A stretch of 64,000 nt of DNA from Adiantum capillus-veneris (GCA_014529385.2 CM043956.1:59653120-59717119), one strand, 5' to 3'; counted from the stretch's first letter, positions 43,264 through 55,046 are shown. Notes: a model not told the origin generated them from the letters alone. A program made the numbers and translations.

Positions 43264-44582
43264 AACAACACAATGGTGATCCGTTCGTCAATACGGCAAG
43301 CCATAAAGCTTACCCACAACGCATATGCATTGTGGGAAAGGTCTATGGCTTTCCGTATTGCCAACTTCTCACCATTGTGTTGTTTATATGTCTGCAAGTT
43401 GATTTAAGTTCTAAAATAGCTAAGCGGCCCTGAAAATAACACCATGACGAACCGTTTGGCAATACGGCAAGCCCTAGAGCTTGCCCACAATGCATCTACA
43501 TTGTGGGAAAGATCTATGGCTTGACGTATTGCCAAACAGCTCGCCATTGTGTTTTCTATATGTCTACAAGCGGTTTTCAAATCCTTAAATAGCTAAGTGG
43601 CCCTAAAAACAACACGATGGCAAGCCTTTTGGCAATACGACAAGCCATAGATCTTGCTTACAATGCATATGCATTGTGGGCAAGCTTTATGGCTTGCCTT
43701 ATTGCCAAACGGCTCTCCATTGTGTTGTCTATATGTTTGCGAGCGATTTTTAAGCGCTAAAATTGCCTCGTGTCCCTAAAAACAACACAATGGCGATCTG
43801 TTTGGCAATACCCTAAGCCATAAAGCTTGCCCACAAGGCATATGCATTGAGGGCAAGCTCGATGGCTTGCCGTATTACCAAAAACTTGCCATTGTGTTGT
43901 TTTTATGTCCGCAAGCGGTTTTCAAGCCCTAAAATAGCTAAAGTAGCCCTAAAAACAACACAATGGCAAGCTGTTTGGCAATACGACAAGCCATAGAGTT
44001 TTCCCACAATGCATATGCATTGTATGCAAGCTCTATGGTTGCCCTATTGCCAAAAGGCTATCCATTGTGTTGTCTATATGTCCGCGAGCAATTTTCAAGC
44101 TTTAAAATTGCGGCCTCACGGCCCTAAAAACAACACAATGGATATCCGTTTGACAAAACGAAAAGCCATAGAGCTTACCCACATTGCATATTCATTGTGG
44201 GCAAGCTCTATGACTTTCCGTATTGCCAACGACTGGCCATTGTGTTGTCTATATGTTTGCGAGCGATTTTCAAGCGTTAAAATTGCCTCGTGTCCCTAAA
44301 AACAACACAATGGCGATCCGTTTGGCAATACGGCAAGCCATAAAGCTTGCCCACAAGGCATATGCATTGTGAGAAATCTCTATGGCTTGCCATTGTGCTG
44401 TTTATATTTCTGCAAGCGGTTTTCAAGCCCTAAAATCACTTCACAACCCTAAAAACAACACAATGGTGAGTTGTTTGTCAAATTGGCAAGCCATAGAGCT
44501 TGCCGACATCACATATGCATTGTGGGCAAGTTGTATGGCTTTCCGTTTTACCAAAAACCTCACAATTGTGTTGTTTTTATGT
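43264..44582. repeat. Array of eight about 172-bp monomers, each a long hairpin
   Basis: Monomers begin AACAACACAATGG at 43,264, 43,436, 43,608, 43,781, 43,954, 44,129, 44,301 and 44,454. The steps are 172, 172, 173, 173, 175, 172 and 153 bp. Within each, about 120 bases form an imperfect palindrome: CAATACGGCAAGCCATAGAG, then CTTGCCCACAATGCATATGC at the centre, mirrored back to CCATTGTGTTG. About 50 bases of spacer (for example GCGAGCGATTTTCAAGC) follow. A partial copy precedes it (43,220-43,262). The array is inserted within the TTAGG tract. Confidence 0.9.
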
Positions 44583-44639
44583 TAGGTTAGGTTCAGTTAG
44601 GTTTAGGTTATAGGTTTAGTGAGATTATAGGTTAGGTTA

Positions 44640-45165
44640 GAGCTAGCGACAAATTAATAGTAGAAAAAATGCAAATAGACTTCAAAGACAACTCATGTAA
44701 TTCTAAAAATGCAAACGGACTTCGGTTAGGTTAGGTTATAGGCTAGGTTTAGGTTATAAGTTAGTCTACATTAAGTTAGGTTAGGTTTAGATTATAGGTT
44801 AGGTTAGAGCTAGCGACAAATTAATAGTAGGAAAAACGCAATCGGACTTCAAAAGTACACACAGACTTCAAGAACCTTAATATATAGTCATTGACCAATA
44901 AAGACGATATTATTACCCTGCGGTCCTAATCTCCGTGCACCTCTAGACCGAGGTGTGCGGGGATTGGGCCTGGCTAGAGAATGTCAGGTTGTTAGAGCTA
45001 GCAGCAAATAGTTGAAAAAACGCAATCGGACTTCAAAAGCACACAAACTTCAAGAACTTTAATATATAGTCATTGACCAATAAAAACAAGATTATTACCC
45101 TGTGGTCCTAATCTCCCTGCACCTCTAGACCGAGGTATGCAAGGATCGGGCTTGGCTAGAAACTG
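44640..45165 (+). repeat. About 180-bp direct repeats carrying a conserved hairpin block
   Basis: GAGCTAGCGACAAATTAATAG begins three partly degenerate units. Two contain CATTGACCAATAAA and the block AATCTCCGTGCACCTC-TAGACC-GAGGTGTGCGGGGATT, at 44,929-44,966 and (degenerate) about 45,110-45,147. As RNA the first copy can pair along 16 positions, three of them G-U. CACTA-2 has the same block at about 58,298-58,335. Both lie upstream of the transposase start. Confidence 0.7.
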
Positions 45166-45258
45166 TGAGTTTGTCATGTATTGTCATGTACTTAGTCAGT
45201 GTGTAGTTATAACAACTAGAGTGTTTTAACTATTTGTTTCATCATTGGTAGATTAAGT

Positions 45259-48166
45259 ATGGACGATAGGATGGCATGTCCTTGTGTGCATTGCAAGCAT
45301 CAAATCTTTCAAAAATAAAAAATCCGCAACCAACACATACGCCATCACAATCTCTTACCAATAGAGCGACTACAAGACCTGTGTTATCAATCTCATGGTC
45401 TAGAGATTGAAGGTCAAACTCTGCAAGTAGATATTGCTCCAACTTCATCCCAGAGAAAACGATTTTCAAACGAGCAGCCATCAACTGAGTCCTCCCAACT
45501 AACACCTCATGCGGCATTTCAAGAAGTAGAGATGGAGCAGATGTTGGACGCGTTCTTTGACATATATTCCAACATAGAAGGCAACATTGAACGTAGTACT
45601 GTGGACCAACCTCAGCCATCCTGTTCATATCGATGGCATGATAGCAACGATAAAGAGAGCAAGATGATGCAAAGTCTTGCATACATTCCGCTTTACAATG
45701 GTGCAAAAATCTCAGTTCTTCATACCACGTTGGTAATGCTTAATTTGCAGTCTACGGTTGGTTTGACATCTCAGTCTCACAGAGCTTTTCAGGTAAATAC
45801 ATTGTATCCTAAGCATGATAAGGTGCAAATTACAGTTCATCTAAAGTGACCAAAGGTATGACTTGTTCATGTAACGACACGTTGCTCAATGAGAAAATCT
45901 TTCCAGAAGGGAATCACATGCCCCCTACCCGTCCAGCCACTAAAAAGCTTCTGACTAATTTGGGCTTGGATTATCACAAAATACATGCATGTCCTAATGA
46001 TTGTATACTTTTTCGCAATGAGTATGCAAATTTGGAACAGTGTCCCAATTGTGTATCAAACAGGTACAGGGAGGACACACAAGGATAATATATCCTTGCA
46101 AAGGTCCTTCGCCACTTTCCTATCATTCCAAGAATAAAGAGCATGTTCAGGTGCAAGTCCATATCTTCTTTGATGACATGTCACTTAAATACTAGATCGA
46201 CGGATTATGGAGTTTGTCATGGAGCATGTGGCCTATTTGTTTGGTTAATTATAATCTTCCACCATGGCTCACTATCAAGAACGTCCATTTGTTGTTGTCA
46301 TTGATCATCCCAAGAAAGTACAAATCAAAGAACATGGACGTTATCTGGCACCACTTATAGAAGAGCTTTAAATCTTGTGGACAGGAATTGATGTGGTTGA
46401 TATGTCCCAACCAATTGGACGACGGAATGTACATGTGCAAGGCATTATCATGTGGACCATGCAAGATTGGCTAGGATTTGGTGAGTGCTCAGGTAAGTGC
46501 CTTTAAAACCCTCACACACATGTGATTCCTGGCTATGCCAACGCTTCTATATTTTAATTTTGTGATGTTTTAGGCTTGAGTTACTTGGGCAATCATGCAT
46601 GTCCGAGATGTGGTCCTCGACTTGGCTTCCGCCACTCTGAGCATTTGAGCAAGAGAGTTCACGAGGAGCATGGTAGATTTTTTCCTGAAGGACATGAGCT
46701 ATGTGGACCAAACATATGCAAACATCACATGCATCCACTGAAGGCGAGCGATCGGAAAAAGATGTGGCTGGAGAGGGGAGATTGGATGCCACCTATGAAA
46801 AGACTTTCTATTTTCCATGAACTCCCGTACTGGAGTGACCTGCTGATTAATCATTTGCTTGACCCAATGCACACCTTCAAGAATGTGAGAGAGAGCATAT
46901 GGAAAACCATTACTGGAAAAAGGGAGAGCAAGGCCCAAAGAGATGACCTACAAGTTGTGGGTCGAATGCCAAAGATATGGCCTCGACTTAAATCCAATGG
47001 AAAGTTTGCTATACCAAAAGGTCCATGGGTTCTGAGTCGTGCAGAAGAGCAACAAGTGAATAAGACTATATCTTCATTCAAGACTCCTACAGGGTGCATG
47101 AGATGTTTGAAAATGGATTTTATGAGAGATAACAATCTCAGTGGTCTTAAGTCCCACGATTGGCACAATTTTTTACAGTTGAGATTACCAATTTCCATAA
47201 AGGGTTGTTTGACAGATGACATTAGAAGAACAATCTACAAAATTAGTTAGTTGGTACGCTGGATCAGTTCAAAAGAGATAAGAGAAGACAGCATCGATGC
47301 AGCACACTTAAATGCTATTGAAGTAGTGTGCATGGTGGAGAAGTACTCTCCAACAAACATTCTTACCATCCAAATGCATGTACTTGTGCATGTGGTCGAT
47401 GAAGTTGCAGTTGATGGGTGGTCCATAGTAGGTGGATGTTCTTCTTGGAGAGATTTATGAATACTTTAAAGGGGTTTTTTCGTCAAAGGGCTCGCCCCGA
47501 GGGTAGCATGGTCAAAGGATGGCTTGTACAAGAGTCTCTTGTCCTCATCAGTGAATTTTTTGTCTCAATTGAGCCAAAGATTCCCCGAATGTGGACTATT
47601 GAGGTCAACGTCAAGGTGACAGGGGACGAGCCGTAGGAACAAGTGGTTCAAAGTTATTACCAGTGGCCCTAATACAACTGTGTGTAAAGACAAGAGTGGA
47701 TTGATTCAAGCGAACTCTAGATGGGTGTGGGCAGATGCACGAGATACATTCGTACTTCCACAGCATTGTGAACAAGTTGTGTTCATACATGATCCACTAT
47801 GGACAAAAAATGATGAGAATGATCTGTCTAAACCCTGCTGGCTATATGTCATTCAAGTTGATCCATGTACGTAGCAAGCAAGTGTGTGAAGGATTGGACG
47901 TTGAGGTCAAAGAGGTGATTCATAAACAAAGCGCAGGACCAACAGAAACTTTAAGTTTAGATTTTGAGGTGGATGTCAGCAGTGAGCAATTGTTTGAACC
48001 TAGAGATGAGGTGTCAAATACTGAAGCTGATGCGGAGAGCGACGAAGAAGTAGAATTTGATGACAAAGATGCAGAAGTACAGATTGAGATAGACATCTTT
48101 GGTGCATCAAATCTCATAGAGGATGAGAGATTAAATAATGATTTTTGTAGGAACTCTTTTTATTAG
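45259..48166 (+). pseudogene. CACTA-1 tnp2 transposase, decayed
   Basis: ATG 45,259 opens a CPCVHCKH zinc segment like the N-terminal Transpos_assoc domain, interrupted by TAA near 45,316. PLYNGAKISVLHTTLVMLNL is at about 45,690. GLDYHKIHACPNDCILFRN and CPNCVSNRY (about 45,965-46,060) are classic tnp2 segments. HHGEL-like and NLPPWLTIK-like remnants occur at 46,240-46,290, then HACPRCGPRLGF (46,594). LLDPMHTFKNVRESIWKTIT (about 46,857) is the tnp2 core. DUF4218 is at 47,251-47,560 (HVLVHVVDEV, FFRQRARPEGSM), and DUF4216 at 47,640-47,875 (VFIHDPLW). Stops and frameshifts occur throughout, and introns may explain a few. The enzyme would cut at CACTA ends. Confidence 0.85.
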
Positions 48167-48511
48167 TCTACAATACACTTTAAATTCATTCATTTGTGTA
48201 GTATCTTCGTTGATTTGTTATTTGTATTGAGTAAGAATTTCTTCTATAAACTAATATATTTTGTGGGTGTTGTTTGTGTATGATTAGACATGGCCAATGA
48301 CAATGAGCCACACTCTCTTAGTTTTAGTTTTCGTATCACCTCGATCGGCATGTCATCCAAGTAGATGGGCTCTTTTTGTCTGAGTTCACAGCAGAGCAAA
48401 TCATGATGGCATAACACCTTTGGGCAGCAGGTCCCTCTAGACCTACTAGGCCAACTCTATGCCCGGGACTAGTGTGGTTCCTACACCAACGGCCCCACAC
48501 CTCAGTCTAGT
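48167..48511 (+). other. Intergenic stretch of CACTA-1
   Basis: 345 bases between the two transposase genes. A short Ser/Thr/Pro coding flavour appears from about 48,425. No other signal seen. Confidence 0.4.
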
Positions 48512-49360
48512 GTGCCACATATGCCTAGGATTTGTGTGCCCCCTAAATCGACGGGTGGTTCATCCTCGAGACAAGGTAGGCATCATTCTGGAGGTGGTGG
48601 TTGTTGTGGTAGCAGTTCTACTGATGCATCCACACCATCGAGAGAGTATCCACCACTCTCTTTAGTAGATAGTTCACTAATTGGCACACCACATACACCT
48701 TGGGGATCACACGAGAATGATCCTAGCAAGGTGTACAAGAGCAACGGTGGGGCTGTTTTGGAGGATAGGGTCGGGAAGGTCATGCGACAGAGGATTCGAC
48801 AACTCTATACAATTCAGTTTGGTCACTTTGTGATGGAGGTTTGGGATAACCTCGATGTTGAAAGAAATAATTACATTGTCGAGGCCATTCACTGAGAGTA
48901 CAGACCGGCAGAGGGGTACAATCCAGACCCCTGGATTTTGAGCGTGGCAAAGTCCACAATGTCACACTATCGGTCAGAGGCAAGAGATAGGTACAATGAT
49001 GGCAGTCCCAAGCCGGCATGGTTGGACACAAAGGAGTGGGCGGGTATTGCACGAGAGACACAAGACAATCCTGAGAGATTTCAGCAGCAGCAGAGAGATG
49101 CAGCCAGAGCACGTTTGGAGTCTGTTGGAGTGTCATATCTTGGGAGTGGAGGCTACGATATGCTTCAACATGAGTTTGTAAGTATTATATGTATTCTTGA
49201 CATTATGGAAAATATATATATGTTATTTGAATATTTATCTAATGATTAAACCATAAGTTTAAAGGAATTTGTCATGAAGCATTCTCCAACACGCCGAGAG
49301 GAGAAGTATGGGTACAAGCATGGACTTGTGGCCCTTTTGACCCAGCTGCACGAGGAGTGA
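48512..49360 (+). pseudogene. CACTA-1 second gene, Transposase_24-like (TnpA/Ptta type)
   Basis: After a low-complexity Gly/Ser/Pro start, the frame reads VGKVMRQRIRQLYTIQFGHF, VMEVWDNLDVERNNYIV, one TGA (48,893) and then STMSHYRSEARDRYNDGSPK, PAWLDTKEWAGIARETQDNP and ERFQQQQRDAARA. This is the plant transposase (Ptta/En/Spm) layout, in which the protein binds subterminal repeats. GTAAGT at 49,178 fits a splice donor, and an acceptor at 49,263-49,264 would continue in phase to TGA 49,358. The start codon is uncertain. Confidence 0.7.
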
Positions 49361-49379
49361 GAGGACCTCAATTGGGAGG

Positions 49380-50040
49380 CTTGTTTTCTCCCTTTTTATG
49401 AATGGGTCTGTTGTTTCTCCAAAGCGTTTGTTGAATAACTCTTGGTCAAAGTGCCAAGTGAAATGCTCGTCTGTCAATATTGGTTCATTTCTTCGAGTCC
49501 CATCTTGACCCTAATTTAATATCATGTCGTTGTTTTTCCTGTCAAGGTCGAGGAGTTTGTCGGGCTCTATGTTGAAGTCAAAGTGCAGCATCTCGATGGC
49601 AAACAATGAAATTACCTTTGTCTTCGTATGTAGCAATTGGAGAGCTTCTCCGTCAAGAAGTCTTCCCGCTGTTTCGTCTTATTGCAACTTGCGTTTGTTG
49701 AGTATTTCTTTCTATAGTCCGATTGCAAACCTGAGCTGTTTGTCACTATTTTGCTTCAATATCTGCTTCATTGAGTTGTTGTAGCTGCAGACGTGCGAGT
49801 AGTGTCGTCGTGGTTTTATGTATGAGTGTGGATGCTCCCCTGCTAAACTTTCCATTCTCATCTGGCCGGAGGTAGGATAGTTTGATGGGCCATTGTTGTT
49901 TGTTTGCAGATGAAGTGCTTGTTACGTTACTTTTGGACAGATCAAACAACTACAACTGAGGAAAAAGAATAAGTATGTTCTAAGAAGAGTTAATGATTCA
50001 TTTAAACGTATTGATTATCTTCAAGAAATATAGATTTTGG
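49380..50040 (-). other. Helitron tail or adjacent unknown
   Basis: Two minus-strand fragments are readable: HFTWHFDQELFNKRFGETTD (about 49,460) and QWPIKLSYLRPDENGKF (about 49,885), followed by a Gln/Leu-rich helical stretch. I do not recognise them. They could be the C-terminal tail of the Helitron protein or material captured by it. Confidence 0.3.
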
Positions 50041-51700
50041 AATGTACAGACCTTGTTGGTCAGTATGTTGTAGGTGTTTTCTTGAAAACCTATATCACAA
50101 GAGCCGATATTGAGAAATGCATCATATGATCTGCAAGTGAGGACACACTTTATATGAAATGGAGTAATACAATTTTACATCACTGTACAAACTAAAGTAT
50201 CTGAAAGCAAATCTCTCATAGGCTCAAACATATCTGGTGTAGGAAGCTCTAGGATCCTTACGTGTCTTCTTTTGGTGACTCGTGAGTACAGCCTTTTCAG
50301 CTACTGTTGCACCCTACAATTTGTGACCCGTTATTGCATATGCTAGTATTAAAGGGAGTGTATATTTGTGGTAATATTTGAAGTTGAATGCCCTAGTGGA
50401 GTGTTTTGTACGTCGAATGGTGATTTTGGTTTTCGTGTTGTCTATGAGCACACTGATCGCGTCTACTAGACCGTTGCAATCATGGGATATATTCTTGACC
50501 CTGCGTGTGGCACCGTTTGTAGTGCCGATTTCCAATTTGAGATTTGAGGTGATCATACACTTTGCACCAACAATGACGTTGTGTATTTCATTGAAAGAGG
50601 TGTTGTTGACCCAGCTTCCTAAAAGTGGCTCATTGTTCTCATTTGTTTTTAATGCTATTCAGACTATCTGATTGTTCACAAAACTCCTTTACAATATGAT
50701 GTCATTGTATCTTTGAGCGTCATCATGATGTGTACAAATGATTGTGGTGCATTTGTCCATAGTTTCCAATAGTCCTTGCTCGTTTATGATGCACTCTGAA
50801 AGCGTGCTTCTTATCTCTTGTTCGGTTGGATTTCTTTGTCTAATTATATGTAGAAAGTTGAGGAATATTGGGTCCGCTGCGTGTCCAACTGAGAATGTCA
50901 TCTTGCCAACAATGCCATGCTTGAAGTGTGCCGATTGTGTAATTACATACATGACAGAAAGGTCTAGGGTGCTTACAGACAGATGGTAGCTATGTGAAGT
51001 CTCCAAAGAGAAGCACCAATTTACTACAGAATGGTTCATGAATTGATACGTTTGTGACATTGACAAGTTGGTGAACAACCATGTTGAATGTTGTGCTTGT
51101 GAGCATTGATATCTTGTCCATTATGATAACATCAGTCTGATGAATGTGAATCTCTCGTCCCCTAGATTTATTGATTCTGGATAGTGTTTATTTGAGCCTG
51201 CCGTTATCTTGAATTGATGGTGTACTGTTTTTGTGACATTGCTTAGGTGCCGAGATGCAGCTGCTCCAGTTGACGTTGTCAATATGAGTGTCTTGTTCTG
51301 TTGTACAAACCTGGTCTATTTGATGAGGAATAACTTTTTGGATCTTGGGACACTCGTGATAATGTGGAGGCCGAATGTTCTCGTGAAATCCTTTAGAAGA
51401 TGCAACATGTTATGTCTACTAGTTTCGTTGGTATCATTCATCTCTACACGGCTTGAATGAATCGGATTCTCGCGGTTCAACAAGAGCTTCTGGTGGATCA
51501 GGTTCACAATGTGTCCCGCGTCCTCGTTCAAAATCATGTTTTGTTGTGTGTACTCGTTGATGTACATCTTGAGGTCCTCCTTGTCTCTTATTAAGTGTTG
51601 GATTTTGCACTCTGTAAAGTAACAAGACATTGGGTTTTCTTGCAAGATCAGATCGGGCTCAGTTCTATATATTGCCTTATGTAGTCGTATGTTGAAGAAG
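50041..51700 (-). pseudogene. Helitron Pif1-like helicase domain
   Basis: On minus: ENPMSCYFTECKIQHLIRD (end of Rep linker, about 51,640). The expected Walker A is degraded (LHIITSVPRSKKLFLI, about 51,345). Motif Ia is STGAAASRHL (about 51,265). Walker B is DVIIMDKISML (about 51,120), with FGDF and LPSV around 51,000. FLHIIRQRNPTEQEIRSTL and TTIICTHHDDAQRYNDIIL (about 50,710) follow. The last motif, LAYAITGHKL, is near 50,320, followed by a stop in place of Gln. The helicase would unwind the transposing strand; loss of Walker A shows it is dead. Confidence 0.82.
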
Positions 51701-53320
51701 AAGCCCTCCGATTGGTGACCAGGGTGGTATTCGGTGAATTGTACTAGGCGGTGATTTTGTAATACTGAGTCGTTCTAGGCATCCTACATCTGGCTCTTCT
51801 TAGATCTTGTGCTGTTTTTCTTGATTTTGAAATTTTTGTGGTACATGCAGAACGTGTATTGCTCTAGTTGTAGTAGCCTCGCACAGTACAAGTCAACTAG
51901 ATGGATAACGATCGTTTGGCTCTGTGATAACAATATTTGTCTTAGTGAAGGTTGCGATGAGTCGATATATTCCATGGATTCGCTTCTTGTGATGATCGGA
52001 ATTGCAGGTAATTGAGTGCTGCCTCTCTTGCTGAAATTGGCTTGGACATTATCGATGCTACAATTATGTGGAGCTTGACCTTGTCTAATACATTCAGGCC
52101 AAGCCTCACTGCGTTCTCCTCTGATAGGTTCACTGGACCCATTAGCTGTGCCTTCATTGCATACTTTAGTAGGTAGTGAGATATAGATGAGTTGGTCACA
52201 CGTTGGATGTTCATGTGCGCTCCCCATAGCAGCAAGATTGTTGGGTGGTAGGGAACTACGTTACGGTGTTCATCTCCGGGCCAATAGTACAACCATCTTG
52301 ATGTTTGTGGGTCCATTACGGGCTTGGTTGATAGATGAGGACTGAATGGAAAGCCGTATTTGCATGCAGAGTGCTAGCCCATTACCCTGCAGGTTGACTT
52401 GCAGCATATGTGAATTTGTTTTCTTGTGACGAGATGATGTAAATGGTTTGAAAATTCCAGAGGAGGCTGTTGTGGGTCAGGTATGTACACCGCTAGTTCA
52501 TCTTCTACCAATTCAATGTTGCCTCGAGAAACCCACAAAATCAAATGAGCATGCAACGATCCTCAGTTTTGTATCGCGTACCTTAAAAGATGATGCTCTA
52601 TTTCGCCCAGGACTTTGATTCATCCTTAAATGTGGTTGTTAAAGAAGATGTGTAGACGCTCGTGGAACAACAGGGCACACTTAACAAGAAAATCTTTCCC
52701 TGTGTAGCTTCCATTGAATGAATGAGCAATATTCTCGATTACTATAATTGCGTTCCACCTGCTATTTGTGACTTCGTCCGCTATAAATGTGAGGAACATC
52801 GAGTAGGCCACACAAGTCAACCATTGTGATGAGATATTTGAGGTTCTTTCAATGCCATGATGTAGTGCCGGGCATTGTTGATGGAATATTGTATCTTATA
52901 ATGTTCCTTACTGCATCTTGACTGGATGCATTCTTGTGCTTCCTCTTATCTGCGTCTATGCACGCTGCAACATCATCGTGTTTGTAGAATTGGATATCAT
53001 GATTGCTCTCTTGAGTTGGTACATGATGAGTAGGTATGGCTTGTACAAGGTATACATGGAGAACAGCTTGTTGATCCTCGTCCTGATATGTAGTCACTGA
53101 ATCGGGTGTCTCCTTCGTAGTTTCCATGTTCGAACGAAAATAAAAAAGGGAACACAGCTTTTTCTATTGTGACGTCTTTGGCATCTGAGTGGCTAGTAGG
53201 CATCCCATTGTACCTGAAGATTGGCGTACGCTCAATGAGGTCTGAGCCCTCACGGAGCTTTACTGAGCCAAAGTTGTGAGAGTCTGTTCCGGTATACGAT
53301 CTTGCACTATGATGCAATCC
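51701..53320 (-). pseudogene. Helitron Rep (HUH endonuclease) and N-terminal domain
   Basis: On minus: SDAKDVTIEKAVFPFLFSFE (about 53,180) matches the Helitron-like N-domain. IPSTMPGTTSWH (about 52,880) and KCALLFHERLHIFFNNH (about 52,680) follow. The HUH motif is LHAHLILWV (about 52,555), then AVYIPDPQQPP, and CKYGFPFSP (about 52,350). WGAHMNIQRVTNSSISHYLL leads into the Y2 motif YLLKYAMK (Y-x2-K-Y-x2-K, about 52,170). Both catalytic tyrosines and both histidines are present. Frame changes at about 53,000, 52,840, 52,610 and 52,000 break the gene. Confidence 0.85.
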
Positions 53321-53390
53321 TCCCGCGTGCTACTGTTATGATTTTTTGAAAGAGGCTACAATCTAACTAGCCGCAGCCTTATTAGCCCAC

Positions 53391-54021
53391 TCAGATCTGG
53401 AATACTTTGCAGGGACCAGCAACAAGATCCTCAAAGGTTGGCAGATCAGAGCAAAAGCTCTCCATGCCTATGCTCTCCAACTGCTTACAGCCTTGAACAT
53501 CAAGGATCCGTAACTTGTGGAGACTGCAAACACACAATTGTATGCATTCACACAAATCTAGTGTTTGCAAGGCTGCGAATGCATCAGAAAATGGTACCGC
53601 CTCCACTAGTACACAAGACAATCATGAATTGAAGGTAAAAATTCACAATCCTCAACTTTGGTAGAACATTATGGACTTTCACAAGCGCAGCTGTTTAGAC
53701 TCATCTTCAAAACTACCGGCAATCCCTAAATCATCAACCAGCCTACACAACCCTCGCAGTTGCTAACAGCGTGACACTTCCAGGATCTCTAGCTCATTTA
53801 AATAGCCTATCATCAAAGGCTTCTATATGCTTTAGAGAACGAAGCGCCTTCAGACGAAGCTCCACTAGGTTTGAGACTCCTATCCAGCCCCCTATCTCTT
53901 CAAGGTGGTGGATATCCTCTAGTCTCAAAATCCAAAGATTTTGAGCTGCCACAACCATGTGGCAATCTACATGACAAAAGAGTCTGACCCATTTGAGGCA
54001 CAACAAAAGAGTCTGACCCAC
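53391..54021 (-). pseudogene. LRR fragments (NLR-like), first block
   Basis: On minus, two short frames show leucine-rich repeats: ALQTLDLCECIQLCVCSLHK and LRILDVQGCKQLESIG (53,391-53,621), and LWILRLEDIHHLEEIGGWIG with LVELRLKALRSLKHIEAF (53,794-54,021). The spacing of about 23-25 residues and the LxxLxLxxC pattern fit LRRs of plant NLR immune receptors. No NB-ARC motifs are seen nearby. Stops between the pieces and no start make it a pseudogene or exon remnant. Confidence 0.65.
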
Positions 54022-54143
54022 CTGCCAACTCCAAGTTGCACCGTGATCATGAGTACTCTTGCCGCAAGGAAGCGTGCCACGTATTTCTATAACTAGTGAG
54101 CCACAAAACTTGTAGTTCCATTTGATTGCAGGAACTTATTTCT

Positions 54144-54400
54144 GGGTGAAAGCATGTTAACCTGTCGCGCTTTTTGTGTTAGTTAGCAGTTTCAAGTTAG
54201 CACACCTTCACAAAGTTGGGCGTCCGGTAAATTTTTTACAAATAATATCAAAATTTGTCGGAGGTTGTACATTTGGATTCCTTGTCATAGATCTTGGAGA
54301 TGTAGCTCAAGTTATTGTACTAGTTAGCATATGTCAAAATTGTGCTAGTTAGCATTGTCCGAGACATGAAAAAGCATGACAGGTTAACATGCTTTCACCC
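54144..54400. mobile_element. 257-bp MITE with 30-bp inverted ends
   Basis: The ends GGGTGAAAGCATGTTAACC and its inverse continue for 30 bases with two mismatches. TTCT flanks both sides (54,140-54,143 and 54,401-54,404), a possible 4-bp target duplication. The interior is AT-rich and non-coding. The superfamily is not clear: GGG starts suggest PIF/Harbinger, but that would give a 3-bp duplication of TTA type. Confidence 0.82.
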
Positions 54401-54560
54401 TTCTAGGCTTTGCAACATTTTGAAAAACATACCATTCCACGACTGCTATTTCCTCTTTCAAATTGTCACAAGGTGATCTCCCTCTCTCTCTCTCTCACAT
54501 GCGCATATTCGACTGCTATTTTTCCCCTTAGAGATTGCCACAAGGTGATCTCTCTCCATA

Positions 54561-54780
54561 CTAGTGCAAATAAAGGGACACAAGACTTGGGCCTCCTTCC
54601 CAGCCCCCCAACCGCTCTAGATGAGCAATCAACGTCAGTCTCCAAACTTGAAGACTTTTTTGAAGTCTCCTATCGGCCAGCGACCAATGATGAGTACTTC
54701 GAGCGGGGTAATTGTTAAGCCACAAAACCTCGAAGTTGCATCCAATCCACAAGTAGTCCATTTCAAGTTGTTCTGCCTCC
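54561..54780 (-). pseudogene. LRR fragment (NLR-like), second block
   Basis: On minus: LTLIAHLERLGGWEGGPSLV with SLYLH resembles HLEEIGGWIGVSNLVELRL of the first block, so the two are diverged repeats of one LRR region, now separated by the MITE and by low-complexity sequence. A 45-bp duplication beginning CGACTGCTATTT lies between them (about 54,438-54,560). Confidence 0.55.
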
Positions 54781-54949
54781 TACCCCGCTTTACTATCTGA
54801 TTCATACTGCACACCATGTGCTCGGATGTACTTGTGTTTTTCCAGCTTTCCAAAACCACGAAAAGTTGGGTGAGCATGAGGTCTGATTTTTGTAGATGGC
54901 AAGTCCGCCCTATAGAGATGATTGAAAAAATCAACTTCCTGTAAATTAT

Positions 54950-54953
<4 letters not shown>

Positions 54954-55023
<70 letters not shown>

Positions 55024-55046
55024 ACACGCACGCATGCTCACATACG

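Larger units (their letters stand above)
42085..49360 (+). mobile_element. CACTA-1: decayed CACTA (En/Spm) element with two genes
   Basis: It starts at the Gy-A boundary with AGAGGTCACTT, which fits the inside of a CACTACAAGAGGT terminus cut by Gy-A. Subterminal repeats (CCGGTGC, TTCCGACGC) follow at 42,190-42,300. Then come TTAGG-like tracts, a palindromic satellite, a duplicated hairpin block, tnp2 (45,259-48,166), and a Transposase_24-like gene (48,512-49,360). No CTTGTAGTG end was found on the right; Helitron sequence begins within 100 bases, so the right end is lost or covered. Confidence 0.7.
49380..53330 (-). mobile_element. Decayed Helitron with Rep and Pif1-like helicase
   Basis: On minus from about 53,320 to 49,400 the order is a Helitron N-terminal domain, HUH Rep nuclease, SF1 Pif1-like helicase and a charged tail, the normal plant Helitron layout. 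Neither the 5' TC end nor the 3' hairpin with CTAG end could be fixed. It abuts CACTA-1 on the left and LRR fragments on the right. Many stops and frame changes make it inactive. Confidence 0.82.
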
